A stretch of DNA of 33,283 nt, taken from NCBI GenBank assembly GCA_013141375.1, contig JABFRC010000200.1:1-33283 (forward strand). The letters are read 5' to 3'. Below the pieces are notes generated by a model. That model was not told the origin of the DNA. It did no database searches and saw nothing but the letters and a program-made list of their open reading frames with translations. The position numbers and the translations under genes are program-made. Source of the stretch: Methylococcaceae bacterium (lineage in GTDB: Bacteria > Pseudomonadota > Gammaproteobacteria > Methylococcales > Methylomonadaceae). Positions 7,325 to 16,911 of the stretch are shown here, one piece after another. Every line of letters starts with the position of its first letter. The stretch's first letter is position 1.

Positions 7325-8545
7325 ATGCAATTCCCATTCAGATTGATGTTTAGGACGGCAATACTGATTCTGCTGAGTGTTGTGCTTGTTGGTTGCGCTA
7401 GGCAAAATGCTATGCCAAATCAAGGGACCAAATCGTCTTATCAATTACTCTCGCTGGGTTTATATGAACTGAGCTCGTTTGATGCCATCGTCCATGATGA
7501 TTCCGTTCATGTCGTGGTTGTCGGTCTGGAAACTGTTTCCAGTAAAGCATCGGTTTTTCGCTATATCCACTCTGAAGATGGCGGCAGACACTGGTCGCTG
7601 CCAGTCGATTTAGGTGCAGATCTGCCCGCTTCTTTAGCCGCACGAGGCAATGATATTCAACTGGCCGTTAGCGGTAAGAATTTATTGGCTGTGTGGCAAA
7701 GTAAGGGGGAACTTCCCGGCATGGGGCCGATGGCCAGCGTTTATTCTCATGATGGGGGTAAAATCTGGCAAGCCGGTGCGAATCCGGCGGCTAATGATTT
7801 CGGCGATCAGGCGCATATTGATTTGGTTGCTGATCAACAGGGCAATTTTCATGCGGTTTGGCTGGAAGATCCGGAAGAAAATGGCTATCAAAGTTTGCGT
7901 TATGCCCGTTCAGTCGATGCCGGAGAGCATTGGCAGCCCGGCGTCAGGTTAGACGACAGTACCTGTTCGTGTTGCTGGAATACCTTGCGGGTGTCGACAA
8001 CTGGTCAACTGGATGTGTTGTATCGGGATATGGAGCCACGCGATATGGCGCTGGTACGATCCACCGACCATGGCAGTCAATGGCAACCGGTTAGTAAGGT
8101 GGGTGACTTTCATTGGCAGTTTGACGGCTGTCCGCATATTGGTGGCGGTTTAACTTATACCGACCAGTCCGAGCAATTACAGGCAATCGTTTGGACCGGC
8201 GCAGAGCCTAAACCCGGTTTATATCATCTGCACTCTGAAAATAACGGCCAAACCTGGTCTGCGCCGCAGCCCATGGGCATTCGGGGTTTACATGGCGATA
8301 TTGCTGCAATAGATAGCAAGCATGTGCTTGCGGTTTGGGATGAGTTGGGGCCTGAAGGCTCGAGTATTGTTTCCGAGTTATCGAGCGATGGCGGGATAAG
8401 CTGGGCAAATGTTCAAACGCTATCAAAACCAGGTTCGATGGTTACTCATCCCAGAATTGTTGCCACGTCAGCGGGATTTTTGGCTTTATGGTCAGAAAAA
8501 CAGCCCAAACAAAAAAACCAACTGGCGATAGCTGTATTTGATTAA
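7325..8545 (+). CDS. Asp-box (sialidase-like) lipoprotein with CSCC motif
   Basis: 406 residues from ATG 7325, chosen because GGAG lies nine bases upstream and the product then starts with a lipoprotein signal peptide ending LVVLVGC-like (lipobox LVGC, Cys24). The track start at 7244 has no such support. Six Asp-box-like motifs (SEDGGRHW, SHDGGKIW, SVDAGEHW, STDHGSQW, SENNGQTW, SSDGGISW) indicate a six-bladed propeller. Between blades 3 and 4 is TCSCCWN, and FDGCPHIGGG lies further on, so a disulfide or metal site is possible. No catalytic sialidase residues are obvious. It is probably periplasmic, lipid-anchored and binding or scaffolding. It resembles the first gene only in its propeller motifs. 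Confidence 0.82.
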   Translation: MQFPFRLMFRTAILILLSVVLVGCARQNAMPNQGTKSSYQLLSLGLYELSSFDAIVHDDSVHVVVVGLETVSSKASVFRYIHSEDGGRHWSLPVDLGADLPASLAARGNDIQLAVSGKNLLAVWQSKGELPGMGPMASVYSHDGGKIWQAGANPAANDFGDQAHIDLVADQQGNFHAVWLEDPEENGYQSLRYARSVDAGEHWQPGVRLDDSTCSCCWNTLRVSTTGQLDVLYRDMEPRDMALVRSTDHGSQWQPVSKVGDFHWQFDGCPHIGGGLTYTDQSEQLQAIVWTGAEPKPGLYHLHSENNGQTWSAPQPMGIRGLHGDIAAIDSKHVLAVWDELGPEGSSIVSELSSDGGISWANVQTLSKPGSMVTHPRIVATSAGFLALWSEKQPKQKNQLAIAVFD

Positions 8546-8581
8546 GCGCTGCTTTAGCGTTTTGAAATCAATATAATATCT

Positions 8582-8604
8582 GCTGAACTTCCCTTTCAGC
8601 TTTT
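8582..8604 (+). terminator. Weak hairpin terminator after the lipoprotein gene
   Basis: GCTGAA, loop CTTCCCT, TTCAGC, then TTTT. The stem is only six base pairs, so this is a tentative call between the propeller lipoprotein and the YchJ-like gene. Confidence 0.35.
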
Positions 8605-8650
8605 CAGCGATAGATAAACGAATGATAGATTTAAGTGTGTGGTCAGGCTT

Positions 8651-9133
8651 ATGAGTAATGAGCCTTGTTTGTGCGGCTCCGAGAATGCCTACTCGGAATG
8701 CTGCGGTCAGTTTCACAACGGCGAAAAAAATCCCCCTACCGCTGAATCTTTGATGCGTTCCCGCTATAGCGCTTATGTGCTGCGCAATGCCGATTATTTG
8801 CTAAAAACCTGGGATGTGACAACGCGTCCGAAGGAGATCGATTTTTCCAATGAAACGGTCGAATGGCAGCGCCTGAGTGTGGATATGGTAAAAAAAGGCG
8901 GCAGCAAAGACAGCAAAGGCCTGGTTGAATTTAAAGCAGTCTACCTGCTTGATGGAGAAGAGCACGTCATGACTGAGATCAGCCGCTTTACCAAACAGGC
9001 GGAGCGCTGGTTTTATTTAGATGGCAAAGTTAAGTCGATCAGCAAGGCCAATCAGCAAGTCAATGAGGGTAAAAATGCACCCTGCTCATGCGGCAGTGGT
9101 AAAAAATTCAAACGCTGCTGCGGTGCGAATTGA
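8651..9133 (+). CDS. YchJ-like protein with two SEC-C zinc motifs
   Basis: 160 residues from ATG 8651 (MSNEPCLCGS), preferred over the GTG at 8639 because it begins right at the SEC-C motif as in the family. An N-terminal SEC-C-like PCLCGS...YSECCG and a C-terminal PCSCGSGKKFKRCCG each carry the CxC...CC zinc pattern. Between them is a YchJ-type NTF2-like middle domain (SLMRSRYSAYVL...WFYLDG). The family (UPF0225/YchJ) is widespread in proteobacteria and its function is not established. The DUF2024 gene follows after 24 bases and may be co-transcribed. Confidence 0.88.
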   Translation: MSNEPCLCGSENAYSECCGQFHNGEKNPPTAESLMRSRYSAYVLRNADYLLKTWDVTTRPKEIDFSNETVEWQRLSVDMVKKGGSKDSKGLVEFKAVYLLDGEEHVMTEISRFTKQAERWFYLDGKVKSISKANQQVNEGKNAPCSCGSGKKFKRCCGAN

Positions 9134-9157
9134 GTTGTCTTACCTAACGAGGCGCGT

Positions 9158-9424
9158 ATGACACTTTCTTATATTTTCGACACTTACGCCAAAACTGCAC
9201 AAGGAAAAACTCTGCATTTTAATGTGGCGCTGGATGAAGAAGATCAGCAACAAGCCTTGATCTATGCCAGGCATTGGTTGGAGGGTATCGGCTTGGAAGA
9301 AGATGCGGTAGTTACACCGGAAAATTGTTACTTCTACCACAGCCTTGTTGTACCGGCTGAGATGCGAGTCGATATCGACCGGCAAGGATATGCAATTTAC
9401 AAGATGGAAGGTTGTCCCAGGTAA
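9158..9424 (+). CDS. DUF2024 family protein
   Basis: 88 residues. The opening YIFDTYAKTAQGKTLHFNV, the middle YARHWLEGIG, the ENCYFYHS segment and the end GYAIYKMEGCP match my recollection of the DUF2024 family, a small cytoplasmic alpha/beta protein of unknown role. GAGG lies upstream of the ATG at good spacing. Two cysteines (ENCYF and EGCP) and two histidines might bind a metal, but that is speculation. Confidence 0.72.
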   Translation: MTLSYIFDTYAKTAQGKTLHFNVALDEEDQQQALIYARHWLEGIGLEEDAVVTPENCYFYHSLVVPAEMRVDIDRQGYAIYKMEGCPR

Positions 9425-9442
9425 GGGAAAAACGCGCTGGAA

Positions 9443-9472
9443 GTGAATCCTGTTCAATTGAATAGGATTCAC
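9443..9472. repeat. Near-perfect palindrome between convergent genes
   Basis: GTGAATCCTGTTCAA and TTGAATAGGATTCAC are reverse complements except one position that would be a G-U pair in RNA. It lies 19 bases after the DUF2024 stop and 19 before the end of the convergent gene. No T run follows on either strand, so it may be a bidirectional transcript-end structure rather than a classical terminator. Confidence 0.5.
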
Positions 9473-9490
9473 AGAAGACAAATTGCCGAA

Positions 9491-10045
9491 TTACTTTTTC
9501 ATTCGTTTTTTAAACAAAGAATCCAGTTTCTTATTGGTGTCCTGACTATCGAATCCAGGTGCGCGAGGTGCGACAGCTGGAGCAGGTGCCGGTGTTGCCG
9601 GAGCAACAACGATAGGCGCTGGTTGCGGAGCTATCACTTCGACAGGCTCTGGAGCTGCTTGGCTTTTGTTTAAGCGAAAGGTGTCTCCGTAGGTGGTGTC
9701 GACATCAAAGTCATCCCAGATATACACAGGATAGGCGATGGGTTTGGTCGGAATCGGAAAGGTCACCAGGTCGGCAACGCCAACGCCAATTCTTCCGCCT
9801 GTATTCACAATCCCCTTAAATAAGCCGCCAATCACGCCATAAAAAATATTGCTTTGGTTAGTGGTATTGATGATGTTTTTGGGAATTTCCAGTGGTGCAG
9901 TCGCCAGATTGGCGAAGCCATTCAGGGCTTTATTGCCAATTTTACTGCCGTAACTGGACTGGTCGGTCGCATCGTTAGCGCTGACTAAAGTCACTGAAGA
10001 TGCCAGCAGGCCCGTGATGAATAATGTGCGAATTGAGTTAGCCAT
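9491..10045 (-). CDS. Exosortase system-associated protein, TIGR04073-like
   Basis: 184 residues. Signal peptide MANSIRTLFITGLLASSVTLVSA|NDA. The core KALNGFANLATAPLEIPKNI, GLFKGIVNTGGRIGVGVADLVTFPIP and the following Tyr/Pro segment match the TIGR04073 family, which is found in genomes with PEP-CTERM/exosortase systems. A Pro/Ala-rich tail (APQPAPIVVAPATPAPAP) and a basic KKRMKK end follow. Molecular function is unknown; export to the periplasm is likely. AAGGA precedes the ATG, and an extended -10 lies just downstream of the tex stop. Its presence fits the PEP-CTERM protein at 1716-2306. Confidence 0.78.
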   Translation of the reverse strand: MANSIRTLFITGLLASSVTLVSANDATDQSSYGSKIGNKALNGFANLATAPLEIPKNIINTTNQSNIFYGVIGGLFKGIVNTGGRIGVGVADLVTFPIPTKPIAYPVYIWDDFDVDTTYGDTFRLNKSQAAPEPVEVIAPQPAPIVVAPATPAPAPAVAPRAPGFDSQDTNKKLDSLFKKRMKK

Positions 10046-10081
10046 ATTTAAATCCTTGGATCAAGTTTAACGGTGCGCTTG

Positions 10082-10112
10082 AGTATAGCAGAGCTGACAG
10101 TTACTTTTTCAA
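10082..10112 (-). promoter_or_regulatory. Candidate promoter for the TIGR04073-like gene
   Basis: On the minus strand TTGAAA (inside the last codons of tex) is followed after 19 bases by TATACT, preceded by TGC, which gives an extended -10. The spacer is slightly long. It sits 37 bases before the ATG. Confidence 0.4.
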
Positions 10113-12392
10113 CGCCTTGGCGAAGGCGTTAGCCATGCTGTTTTGCACTGGCGCTTGCGGTTTGACTTTGCCGGCTGGTTTTTGCTGATTGTGCTCAGTT
10201 TTGCGTTCAGGTTTCGCCGTTGCACCGATTTCCGGCTGCGATTTCATCGATAGCGAAATGCGTTTGCGTTCGACATCAACTTCCAGCACTTTTACTTTAA
10301 CCATATCGCCGGTTTTAACAGCTTCTCTTGGATCTTTAATAAAAGTATCTGATAGATGCGAAATGTGTACCAGGCCATCCTGATGCACGCCAATATCAAC
10401 GAAAGCGCCAAAGTTGGCGACATTGGTGACAACGCCTTCCAGGCTCATGCCCGGTTGCAAATCGGTAATTTTTTCGATGCCCGCTTTAAATGCCACGCTT
10501 TTAAATTCCGGTCTGGGATCGCGGCCGGGTTTTTCCAATTCTTGCAGAATGTCAGTAACGGTCGGCAGACCAAAATGTTCATTTGTAAAGTTTGCCGCGT
10601 TTAGGCCCCGTAAAAATTGGCTTTGACCAAGCAAGTCCCGAATTGATTTGCCGGTGTTGCCGATGATGGCTTCGACAACCGGGTAGGCTTCCGGGTGAAC
10701 CGCAGAGGCATCCAGCGGATTATCGCCGTTCATCACGCGTAAAAATCCGGCCGCTTGTTCATACGCCTTATCGCCCAGCCGCGGTACTTTCTTCAACTGC
10801 TTGCGATTGGTAAACGGGCCGTTTTCATCGCGGAAAGCGACAATATTTTCGCTGACGCTGGTCGAGAGACCAGACACCTGTTTCAGTAAGGCGACTGATG
10901 CCGTATTGACGTCGACGCCGACCGCGTTAACGCAGTCTTCGACAACGGCATCCAGGCTCTTTGCCAGTTGCACCTGATTAACATCATGCTGATACTGGCC
11001 CACGCCGATAGATTTTGGATCGATTTTAACCAGTTCTGCCAGCGGATCTTGCAAGCGCCTGGCGATGGAGACCGCGCCGCGCAAGGATACATCGAGATTT
11101 GGGAATTCTTTGGCCGCCAATTCTGATGCGGAATACACCGACGCACCGGCTTCAGAGACAGTAATTTTGGTGAATTTGAGTGCGCTGTAGCGCTTCATCA
11201 AGTCAGCTACCAGTTGATCGGTTTCGCGTGAGCCGGTGCCATTGCCGATGCTGACCAAGTCAACATGATGCTGCCCAATCAGTTTTGCCAAAGTTTCAAT
11301 GGATTCATCCCATTGCTGTTTGGGTGGATGTGGATAAATGGTATGGGTGGCCAATAGTTTGCCGGTGGAATCAACTACGGCGACTTTAACACCGGTGCGT
11401 ATGCCGGGATCCAGGCCCATGGTTGCTTTTGGGCCGGCTGGTGCAGCCAGTAATAAATCTTTTAAATTGCTGGCAAATACCCGGATGGCTTCAAGTTCTG
11501 CCGCTTCGCGTAGGCGCAATTTCAAATCCAGGTCGATACGCGTGAATAATTTAATTTTCCAGGCAAAACGTGCGGTTTCCGCCAGCCAGGCATCAGCCGG
11601 TTTGGATGTATCGCTTACGTTGAGATGTTTGCTGACAAACTGGGCATAAAGATCGTGCTCTTCTTTATCTTGCTCACCCGGTTTTAGATTGATGCTTAAC
11701 AAATCTTCATTGCGACCACGGAACAAAGCCAAGGCTCGGTGCGATGGGATTTTATTGATGGCTTCCTGATAATCAAAATAATCCTGAAACTTCGCGGCTT
11801 CGTGCTCTTTTCCCGAAATAACCGTAGCGTGCAATATGCCTTTTTGCCAGATGCGCTCCCGTAATTCGGCTAATAAACCGGCATCTTCAGAAATACGTTC
11901 CATGATGATTTGTCTGGCGCCTTCAAGAGCAGTGGCAACATCGGGAACGGCTTTTTCTTCGTTAATATAGCTAAGAGCGGCTTGATCAGGGATCAGGCTG
12001 CGGTCATCCAGTATGGCATCGGCCAAGGGTTCAAGTCCGGCTTCGCGAGCAATCTGTGCTTTGGTGCGACGTTTGGGTTTATAGGGTAAATACAAATCTT
12101 CGAGCAGTGTTTTGGTGTCTGCATCATTAATTGCATGTTCCAGTTCCGGCGTCAGTTTGCCCTGTCCGGTGATGCTTTCCAGAATGGTCTGTCTGCGATC
12201 GTTGAGTTCGCGTAAATAACTCAAGCGTTCATCCAGCATTCGTAATTGCGTGTCATCGAGACCGCCGGTGGCTTCTTTACGATATCTGGAAATGAATGGT
12301 ACGGTGGACCCCTCGTCTAAGAGTGCAACAGCAGCACTGACTTGTTTGATATTAACGGCGAGTTCTTCGGCGATGCGTTTGATTACGTCCAT
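10101..12392 (-). CDS. tex: Tex family RNA-binding transcription accessory protein
   Basis: 763 residues, the usual Tex/YhgF length. In order: N-terminal helical Tex domain with [15 protein letters not shown]; central RNase H-like YqgF domain ([16 protein letters not shown]); helix-hairpin-helix region ([15 protein letters not shown]); and a C-terminal S1 RNA-binding domain ([26 protein letters not shown]). A charged low-complexity tail closes it. Tex binds nucleic acids and associates with transcription in the cytoplasm; its precise role varies between species. It is a single gene read toward the TIGR04073-like gene. Confidence 0.96.
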   Translation of the reverse strand: MDVIKRIAEELAVNIKQVSAAVALLDEGSTVPFISRYRKEATGGLDDTQLRMLDERLSYLRELNDRRQTILESITGQGKLTPELEHAINDADTKTLLEDLYLPYKPKRRTKAQIAREAGLEPLADAILDDRSLIPDQAALSYINEEKAVPDVATALEGARQIIMERISEDAGLLAELRERIWQKGILHATVISGKEHEAAKFQDYFDYQEAINKIPSHRALALFRGRNEDLLSINLKPGEQDKEEHDLYAQFVSKHLNVSDTSKPADAWLAETARFAWKIKLFTRIDLDLKLRLREAAELEAIRVFASNLKDLLLAAPAGPKATMGLDPGIRTGVKVAVVDSTGKLLATHTIYPHPPKQQWDESIETLAKLIGQHHVDLVSIGNGTGSRETDQLVADLMKRYSALKFTKITVSEAGASVYSASELAAKEFPNLDVSLRGAVSIARRLQDPLAELVKIDPKSIGVGQYQHDVNQVQLAKSLDAVVEDCVNAVGVDVNTASVALLKQVSGLSTSVSENIVAFRDENGPFTNRKQLKKVPRLGDKAYEQAAGFLRVMNGDNPLDASAVHPEAYPVVEAIIGNTGKSIRDLLGQSQFLRGLNAANFTNEHFGLPTVTDILQELEKPGRDPRPEFKSVAFKAGIEKITDLQPGMSLEGVVTNVANFGAFVDIGVHQDGLVHISHLSDTFIKDPREAVKTGDMVKVKVLEVDVERKRISLSMKSQPEIGATAKPERKTEHNQQKPAGKVKPQAPVQNSMANAFAKALKK

Positions 12393-12466
12393 TTTTGGAA
12401 TTCTTGATAATTAATGGGAGTGGTGTGCGCGCATTGTAAATTCAGTCTTACATTTCTTAAAGCGCA

Positions 12467-12508
12467 TAAAAAAACCGGAACCCGAGATATTTCCTCAGGC
12501 TCCGGTTC
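12467..12508 (-). terminator. Rho-independent terminator of the gpmI-envC-ctpA operon
   Basis: Minus strand: AACCGGAGCCTGAGG, loop AAATAT, CTCGGGTTCCGGTT, followed directly by a run of T. It is a strong GC-rich stem with two non-pairing positions, placed 13 bases after the ctpA stop. Confidence 0.88.
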
Positions 12509-12520
12509 GATTAATCAAGA

Positions 12521-13840
12521 TTATTTGATGATGCTAATGCCTTTAAGCAAGTTAAGCGCCTCGTATAAACCATAGTCTTTGAGCTCAAGGGGTTCGTCCT
12601 TTTTATCTTCCTGGCCTTTTTTCTTGGCGTCAGCCGCTTCTTTGTCATTTTGTAAATGATGAGACAGATCAGCTTCCTTGACGGGTGTGAACTCGGCTTT
12701 ATCCAGTGCTTCCAGTTTGACCCGCGCAACTGTGACATCAGGCTCGATGCCTTCGGCCTGAATGGAGCGACCTGAAGGGGTGAAGTATCGGGCTGTGGTT
12801 AATTTGACCGCGGCGCCGTTACTGGTTGGCAAGATGGTTTGCACGGAGCCTTTGCCAAACGACTTTTCACCCATGATAACCGCACGTTTTTGATCTTGCA
12901 GCGCACCGGCAACAATTTCAGAAGCGGATGCTGAGCCGGCATTGATCAACACAACAATCGGCGCGCCATTCAAAAGGTCATCCGGTGCTGCATTAAAACG
13001 CATTTCAGAGTTGGCAATGCGACCTTCGGTATAGACAATCAGTCCGCTTTTGATAAAGGCGTCGCTGACTTCAACGGCTGCATTTAACACACCACCGGGG
13101 TTATTTCTTAAATCCAGCACCAGGCCTTTTAAGTCAGCACCGTTTTCTTTTTTAAGTGCGGCAAGCGATTCTTTCAGGCCTTCACCGGTACCTGATTGAA
13201 AGCTGCTGATACGAAGATAACCGAAGTTTTTTTCAAGTAAGCGACTCTTCACGCTTTTAACTTTAATGATGTCTCTGGCTAAAGTAATTTTTAAAGGGGC
13301 TTCTGCGCCTTCACGCACGACAGTCAATAAAATTTTGCTGCCTGGCTCACCCCTCATCAGCTTGACGGCGTCGGCCAGCGACATGCCTTTGACGGGTTGA
13401 TCATCCAGTCTGACAATCAGATCACCGGTTTTGATGCCTGCGCGTTGTGCGGGGGTATCGTCAATTGGAGAGACGACTTTAATAAAGCCGTTTTCCATAG
13501 TGACTTCTATACCTAAGCCGCCAAATTGTCCGGTGGTACCTTCTTTTAGCTCTTGATATTCATCAGCTGCCAGATAAGCCGAATGTGGGTCGAGTCCGCT
13601 CAGCATGCCTCTAACAGCGTCTTCCAATAACTTTTTATCGGTGACGGGCTCGACATAGTCTTGCTTGATGCGGCCAAAAATCTCGGTAAAAGTGCGTAAA
13701 TCTTCATAAGGGAGCACTTCTGTATTGGTTGAGGTAGCGGCTGGGTTGTTTTTCTCAGCTACGACACTGCCACAGATACCAATAAATACTCCGAGTGTTA
13801 CCCCTAGAGACAAGATGAATATATTTTTCTTTTTCAGCAT
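12521..13840 (-). CDS. ctpA: S41 family carboxyl-terminal processing peptidase
   Basis: 439 residues. An N-terminal hydrophobic segment (IFILSLGVTLGVFIGICGSVV) is a signal or anchor sequence. Then comes an S41 N-terminal region with GLDPHSAYL, and a PDZ domain about 105-180 (GLGIEVTMENGFIKVVSPI). The protease core has DLRNNPGG, GSASASE (Ser305 predicted nucleophile) and FGKGSVQ (Lys330), 25 residues apart as in Prc. It acts in the periplasm, clipping C-terminal tails. It is the last gene of gpmI-envC-ctpA and is followed by a strong terminator. The pairing with EnvC is consistent with control of cell-wall hydrolases, which is inference. Confidence 0.94.
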   Translation of the reverse strand: MLKKKNIFILSLGVTLGVFIGICGSVVAEKNNPAATSTNTEVLPYEDLRTFTEIFGRIKQDYVEPVTDKKLLEDAVRGMLSGLDPHSAYLAADEYQELKEGTTGQFGGLGIEVTMENGFIKVVSPIDDTPAQRAGIKTGDLIVRLDDQPVKGMSLADAVKLMRGEPGSKILLTVVREGAEAPLKITLARDIIKVKSVKSRLLEKNFGYLRISSFQSGTGEGLKESLAALKKENGADLKGLVLDLRNNPGGVLNAAVEVSDAFIKSGLIVYTEGRIANSEMRFNAAPDDLLNGAPIVVLINAGSASASEIVAGALQDQKRAVIMGEKSFGKGSVQTILPTSNGAAVKLTTARYFTPSGRSIQAEGIEPDVTVARVKLEALDKAEFTPVKEADLSHHLQNDKEAADAKKKGQEDKKDEPLELKDYGLYEALNLLKGISIIK

Positions 13841-13908
13841 GTAATTTCAAACTCCAAACGATCAATATTAATAGTAATCAACGCATGTTTAATTGGCTGT
13901 TCGGCTTT

Positions 13909-15102
13909 TCAGCGGCGACACCAAGCAATCGGGTCGACCGGTTTACCTTTTTTGCGTATGCCGAAGTACAATCCAGGCTCGCTTCGACCACCGCTTTGCC
14001 CGACGGTAGCAATAATCTCTCCGGCCTCAACTTTGTCACCCACTTTTTTATAGAGGCTTTGGTTGAAGGCATATAGCGTCATGTAATCATTGCCATGCTC
14101 GACAATGAGCAGCATGCCGTAGTCTTTAAGCCAGTCGGCATAGACCACCTCGCCATTGGTTACTGCGTGTATTTCAGTACCTTCTTTGGCGTCAATTAAC
14201 ACGCCACCATCACCGGCAACTTCTGCGTTATTTCCGGTTTTATTGCGTAATTGTCCCGCAACTGGCCAAGGTAATGTTCCCTTAAGTTCGGAAAAATCAC
14301 CTTTAAGTACAGGAAAACTCTCCCCAGTTTCAGCACTTGCAACATTTACAACGGGTGGTGCTGTCTGATGGTGGAGTTGTTCTTTCACCCATTCAACCGC
14401 TGACATTGAGTCATCGGAGCTTCGATCGGTAGAAGCAATGAGGTTTTTTAATGTACGTTCGCTTTCTTTTAAACGGTTTATTTGCTGTTCGTTAGTAAGA
14501 TAATCGTTGCTAAATTGTGCCAGCAAGTTGGCGCGTTTTTCTTTGATATCATCGGCTTTTAGTTGTTCAGATTTTTGCTGACTAAGAACGTTCTCTAACG
14601 ATGTCGATTCTTCCTGTTGACGCTGCTCTAATGTAGTTAATTGGCTCAGTGTGTTATTGAGTTGGTTCAACTTCGATATGCGGGCGGCATTCAGGTAGCC
14701 ATAATAGACCATCATTCTGCTAGATAATGCCGGATCTTTTTGATTCAGCAACAATTTTAATTTTTCTTGTTGCCCCATCGCATGAGCGGCTTTTATTTGG
14801 CCGGCCAATTCCTTGTTATGTTTAGCGACTTCAGTTTTGAGCTGGGTTAATTCTTTACGAATTTTACTCAGGTTGTTATTAGTTGTTTCCGCCTTGGTGT
14901 TTAAAGTTCTGAGTAACGCGGCTGTGTTTCCGTAAAGTTTCTCAATTTCCGCCAGTTGCGCATTCAGCGAAGTTTTTTGCTTATCATCGACAGCAGTTTC
15001 AGTATCGGCTTCACTCAGCTCAATAACCGGCTCGGGCACCTCGCTGTTTGCGGGGGCTTGATATAGGGCGAGCAAACATAAAAAAACTACCCTTCTTTTC
15101 AT
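13909..15102 (-). CDS. envC: EnvC-type murein hydrolase activator (degenerate LytM/M23 domain)
   Basis: 397 residues. Signal peptide (VVFLCLLALYQAPANS). A long coiled coil spans about 40-245 with dense Gln, Lys, Leu and Asn. A C-terminal LytM fold covers about 290-397 (GVLIDAKEGTEIHAVTNGEVVYADWLKDYG). The M23 metal ligands are missing: the usual HxH region reads GLYFGIR and no HxxxD is seen. The protein should therefore activate amidases rather than cut peptidoglycan itself, as known for EnvC. Its ATG overlaps the gpmI stop by four bases (ATGA), showing translational coupling. Periplasmic. Confidence 0.93.
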   Translation of the reverse strand: MKRRVVFLCLLALYQAPANSEVPEPVIELSEADTETAVDDKQKTSLNAQLAEIEKLYGNTAALLRTLNTKAETTNNNLSKIRKELTQLKTEVAKHNKELAGQIKAAHAMGQQEKLKLLLNQKDPALSSRMMVYYGYLNAARISKLNQLNNTLSQLTTLEQRQQEESTSLENVLSQQKSEQLKADDIKEKRANLLAQFSNDYLTNEQQINRLKESERTLKNLIASTDRSSDDSMSAVEWVKEQLHHQTAPPVVNVASAETGESFPVLKGDFSELKGTLPWPVAGQLRNKTGNNAEVAGDGGVLIDAKEGTEIHAVTNGEVVYADWLKDYGMLLIVEHGNDYMTLYAFNQSLYKKVGDKVEAGEIIATVGQSGGRSEPGLYFGIRKKGKPVDPIAWCRR

Positions 15103-16655
15103 TCACTGTTTGCTACTTTAATGAGCGATCGCCCCGTCATTTCAGCCGGCTGCGGCAAGCCAAGAATTGCCAGCATGGTCGGCGCAAGGTCTGACAAGCT
15201 GCCGCCGTCTTCCAATTGGCCTTTGCCACAGACATAGACCAGAGGTACCGGATTGGTGGTGTGGGCTGTGTGCGGCTCGCCAGTGATCGGATCGCGCATT
15301 TGCTCGATATTGCCATGATCTGCAGTCAGCAGTAATTGACCACCTACCGATTGCAGTGCGATTAGAATGCGTTGCAATGCGGCATCAACAGCTTCAACGG
15401 CCTTGATTGCAGCATCCAGCACACCGGTATGACCGACCATATCGCAATTGGCGTAGTTGCAGATAATGACGTCGTATTTCCCGCCGGTAATCGCCTCGAC
15501 CATGTGATCGGTCACTTCTACGGAGCTCATTTCCGGTTGTAAATCATAGGTTCTTACCTTGGGTGACGGAACCAGAATTCTATCTTCGCCAGGGAATGGT
15601 GTATCTACGCCGCCATTTAAAAAGAAAGTGACATGGGCGTATTTCTCGGTTTCTGCCAATCGCAATTGGGTTAGCCCCAAGTTCGATAAATATTCGCCCA
15701 GTCCGTTTTTTATATCGCTTGAGGGGTAGGCAACATCATAATCAAAGGCATGATGATATTCGGTCAGGGTGCAAAAATAGCCTGAGTGAGCGGCATGGCC
15801 TCGTTCAAAGGCATCAAAATCTTTTTCGGTAATGGCTTGAGAAATTTCTCTGGCGCGATCGGCGCGAAAATTCATAAAAACGACAGAATCATCCGGGTCC
15901 AAGGCAATTGCATGTCCATCGTCAGACAAAATACCGGTAGGCAAAACAAATTCGTCTGTCTCACCTCGCGCGTAAGCGTCATGTAAGCCGGTCGATGCAG
16001 AATCAGTATAAAAGTCGGCTTTGCCTTTGACGATTAAATCGTAACCACGCTGCACGCGATCCCAGCGATTGTCTCTGTCCATTGCATAAAAGCGGCCAAC
16101 GATTGAGGCAATCTTGCCTACGCCCAGGTCAGCAAACTTTTTATCCAGTAAATCAATGGAGGATTGGGCGCTTTTGGGCGGCACATCTCGGCCATCAAGA
16201 AAGGCATGTAAATAAATCTTTTCCAGACCTTTTCGGGCAGCCAATTCTATCAATGCGATGATTTGGTCTTCATGGCTGTGCACGCCGCCAGGCGATAACA
16301 GTCCCAGAATATGTAAGGCCTTGCCTTTGATTTTGGCCAGCTCGATAGCGCGAGATAAAACGGGATTAGAGAAAAAGCTGCCGTCTTCTATGGCATCATT
16401 TACTTTAGAGAAATCCTGAGGAACATAGCGGCCTGTACCAATGTGGATATGTCCCACTTCGGAATTGCCCATTTGTTCGGCTGGCAAGCCAACCGATCGT
16501 CCCGAGCAATCCAGATATGTCATTGGATAATCTTTTTGCAAGTTATCCCAACAAGGCGTTTTGGCTAATGCAATCGCATTATAATCGGGATTAGCGGAAT
16601 ACCCGAATCCATCAAGTATCAGCAGGACTAAAGGCTTTGGCCGATTCGACAGCAT
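15099..16655 (-). CDS. gpmI: 2,3-bisphosphoglycerate-independent phosphoglycerate mutase
   Basis: 518 residues, standard length. It interconverts 3- and 2-phosphoglycerate in glycolysis using Mn2+. Alkaline-phosphatase-fold motifs: LLILDGFGY near the start (metal Asp), GNSEVGH with Ser65 as the phospho-acceptor, HSHEDQI, the RADRAREI substrate-binding stretch, and the C-terminal metal sites CDMVGHTG and LTADHGN. GGAGAG precedes the ATG at good spacing. It is first in an operon with envC and ctpA, an order widely conserved in gammaproteobacteria. Confidence 0.97.
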   Translation of the reverse strand: MLSNRPKPLVLLILDGFGYSANPDYNAIALAKTPCWDNLQKDYPMTYLDCSGRSVGLPAEQMGNSEVGHIHIGTGRYVPQDFSKVNDAIEDGSFFSNPVLSRAIELAKIKGKALHILGLLSPGGVHSHEDQIIALIELAARKGLEKIYLHAFLDGRDVPPKSAQSSIDLLDKKFADLGVGKIASIVGRFYAMDRDNRWDRVQRGYDLIVKGKADFYTDSASTGLHDAYARGETDEFVLPTGILSDDGHAIALDPDDSVVFMNFRADRAREISQAITEKDFDAFERGHAAHSGYFCTLTEYHHAFDYDVAYPSSDIKNGLGEYLSNLGLTQLRLAETEKYAHVTFFLNGGVDTPFPGEDRILVPSPKVRTYDLQPEMSSVEVTDHMVEAITGGKYDVIICNYANCDMVGHTGVLDAAIKAVEAVDAALQRILIALQSVGGQLLLTADHGNIEQMRDPITGEPHTAHTTNPVPLVYVCGKGQLEDGGSLSDLAPTMLAILGLPQPAEMTGRSLIKVANSE

Positions 16656-16911
16656 TTATTTAACTCTCCAAACATACACATTAATATTACGAATTGCCAT
16701 GAAAGCTGGCTCAGTCGAAGGGATTTTTCTCGCACCCAAATGATTCAAAATAATGTATCATTTGACCGGATATACCGTTTATTTATCTACTCTGACAATG
16801 GTACGTAACCAATTAGTTATATTAAACACGTTTAAGCGGGTTGTGTATAAATAATTATCTCCCTTCTTTCGATAACATTTTGGTCTTGTTGTAAAAGTCA
16901 TCAAATACAAT

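Noticed and set aside
13909-14250. Active M23 peptidase in EnvC
   Set aside because: The HxxxD and HxH metal ligands are missing, so an activator role is preferred.
16656-16911. Operator or promoter in the gpmI/arsR gap
   Set aside because: AT-rich with partial -35 and -10 matches, but none with proper spacing and no clear inverted repeat.
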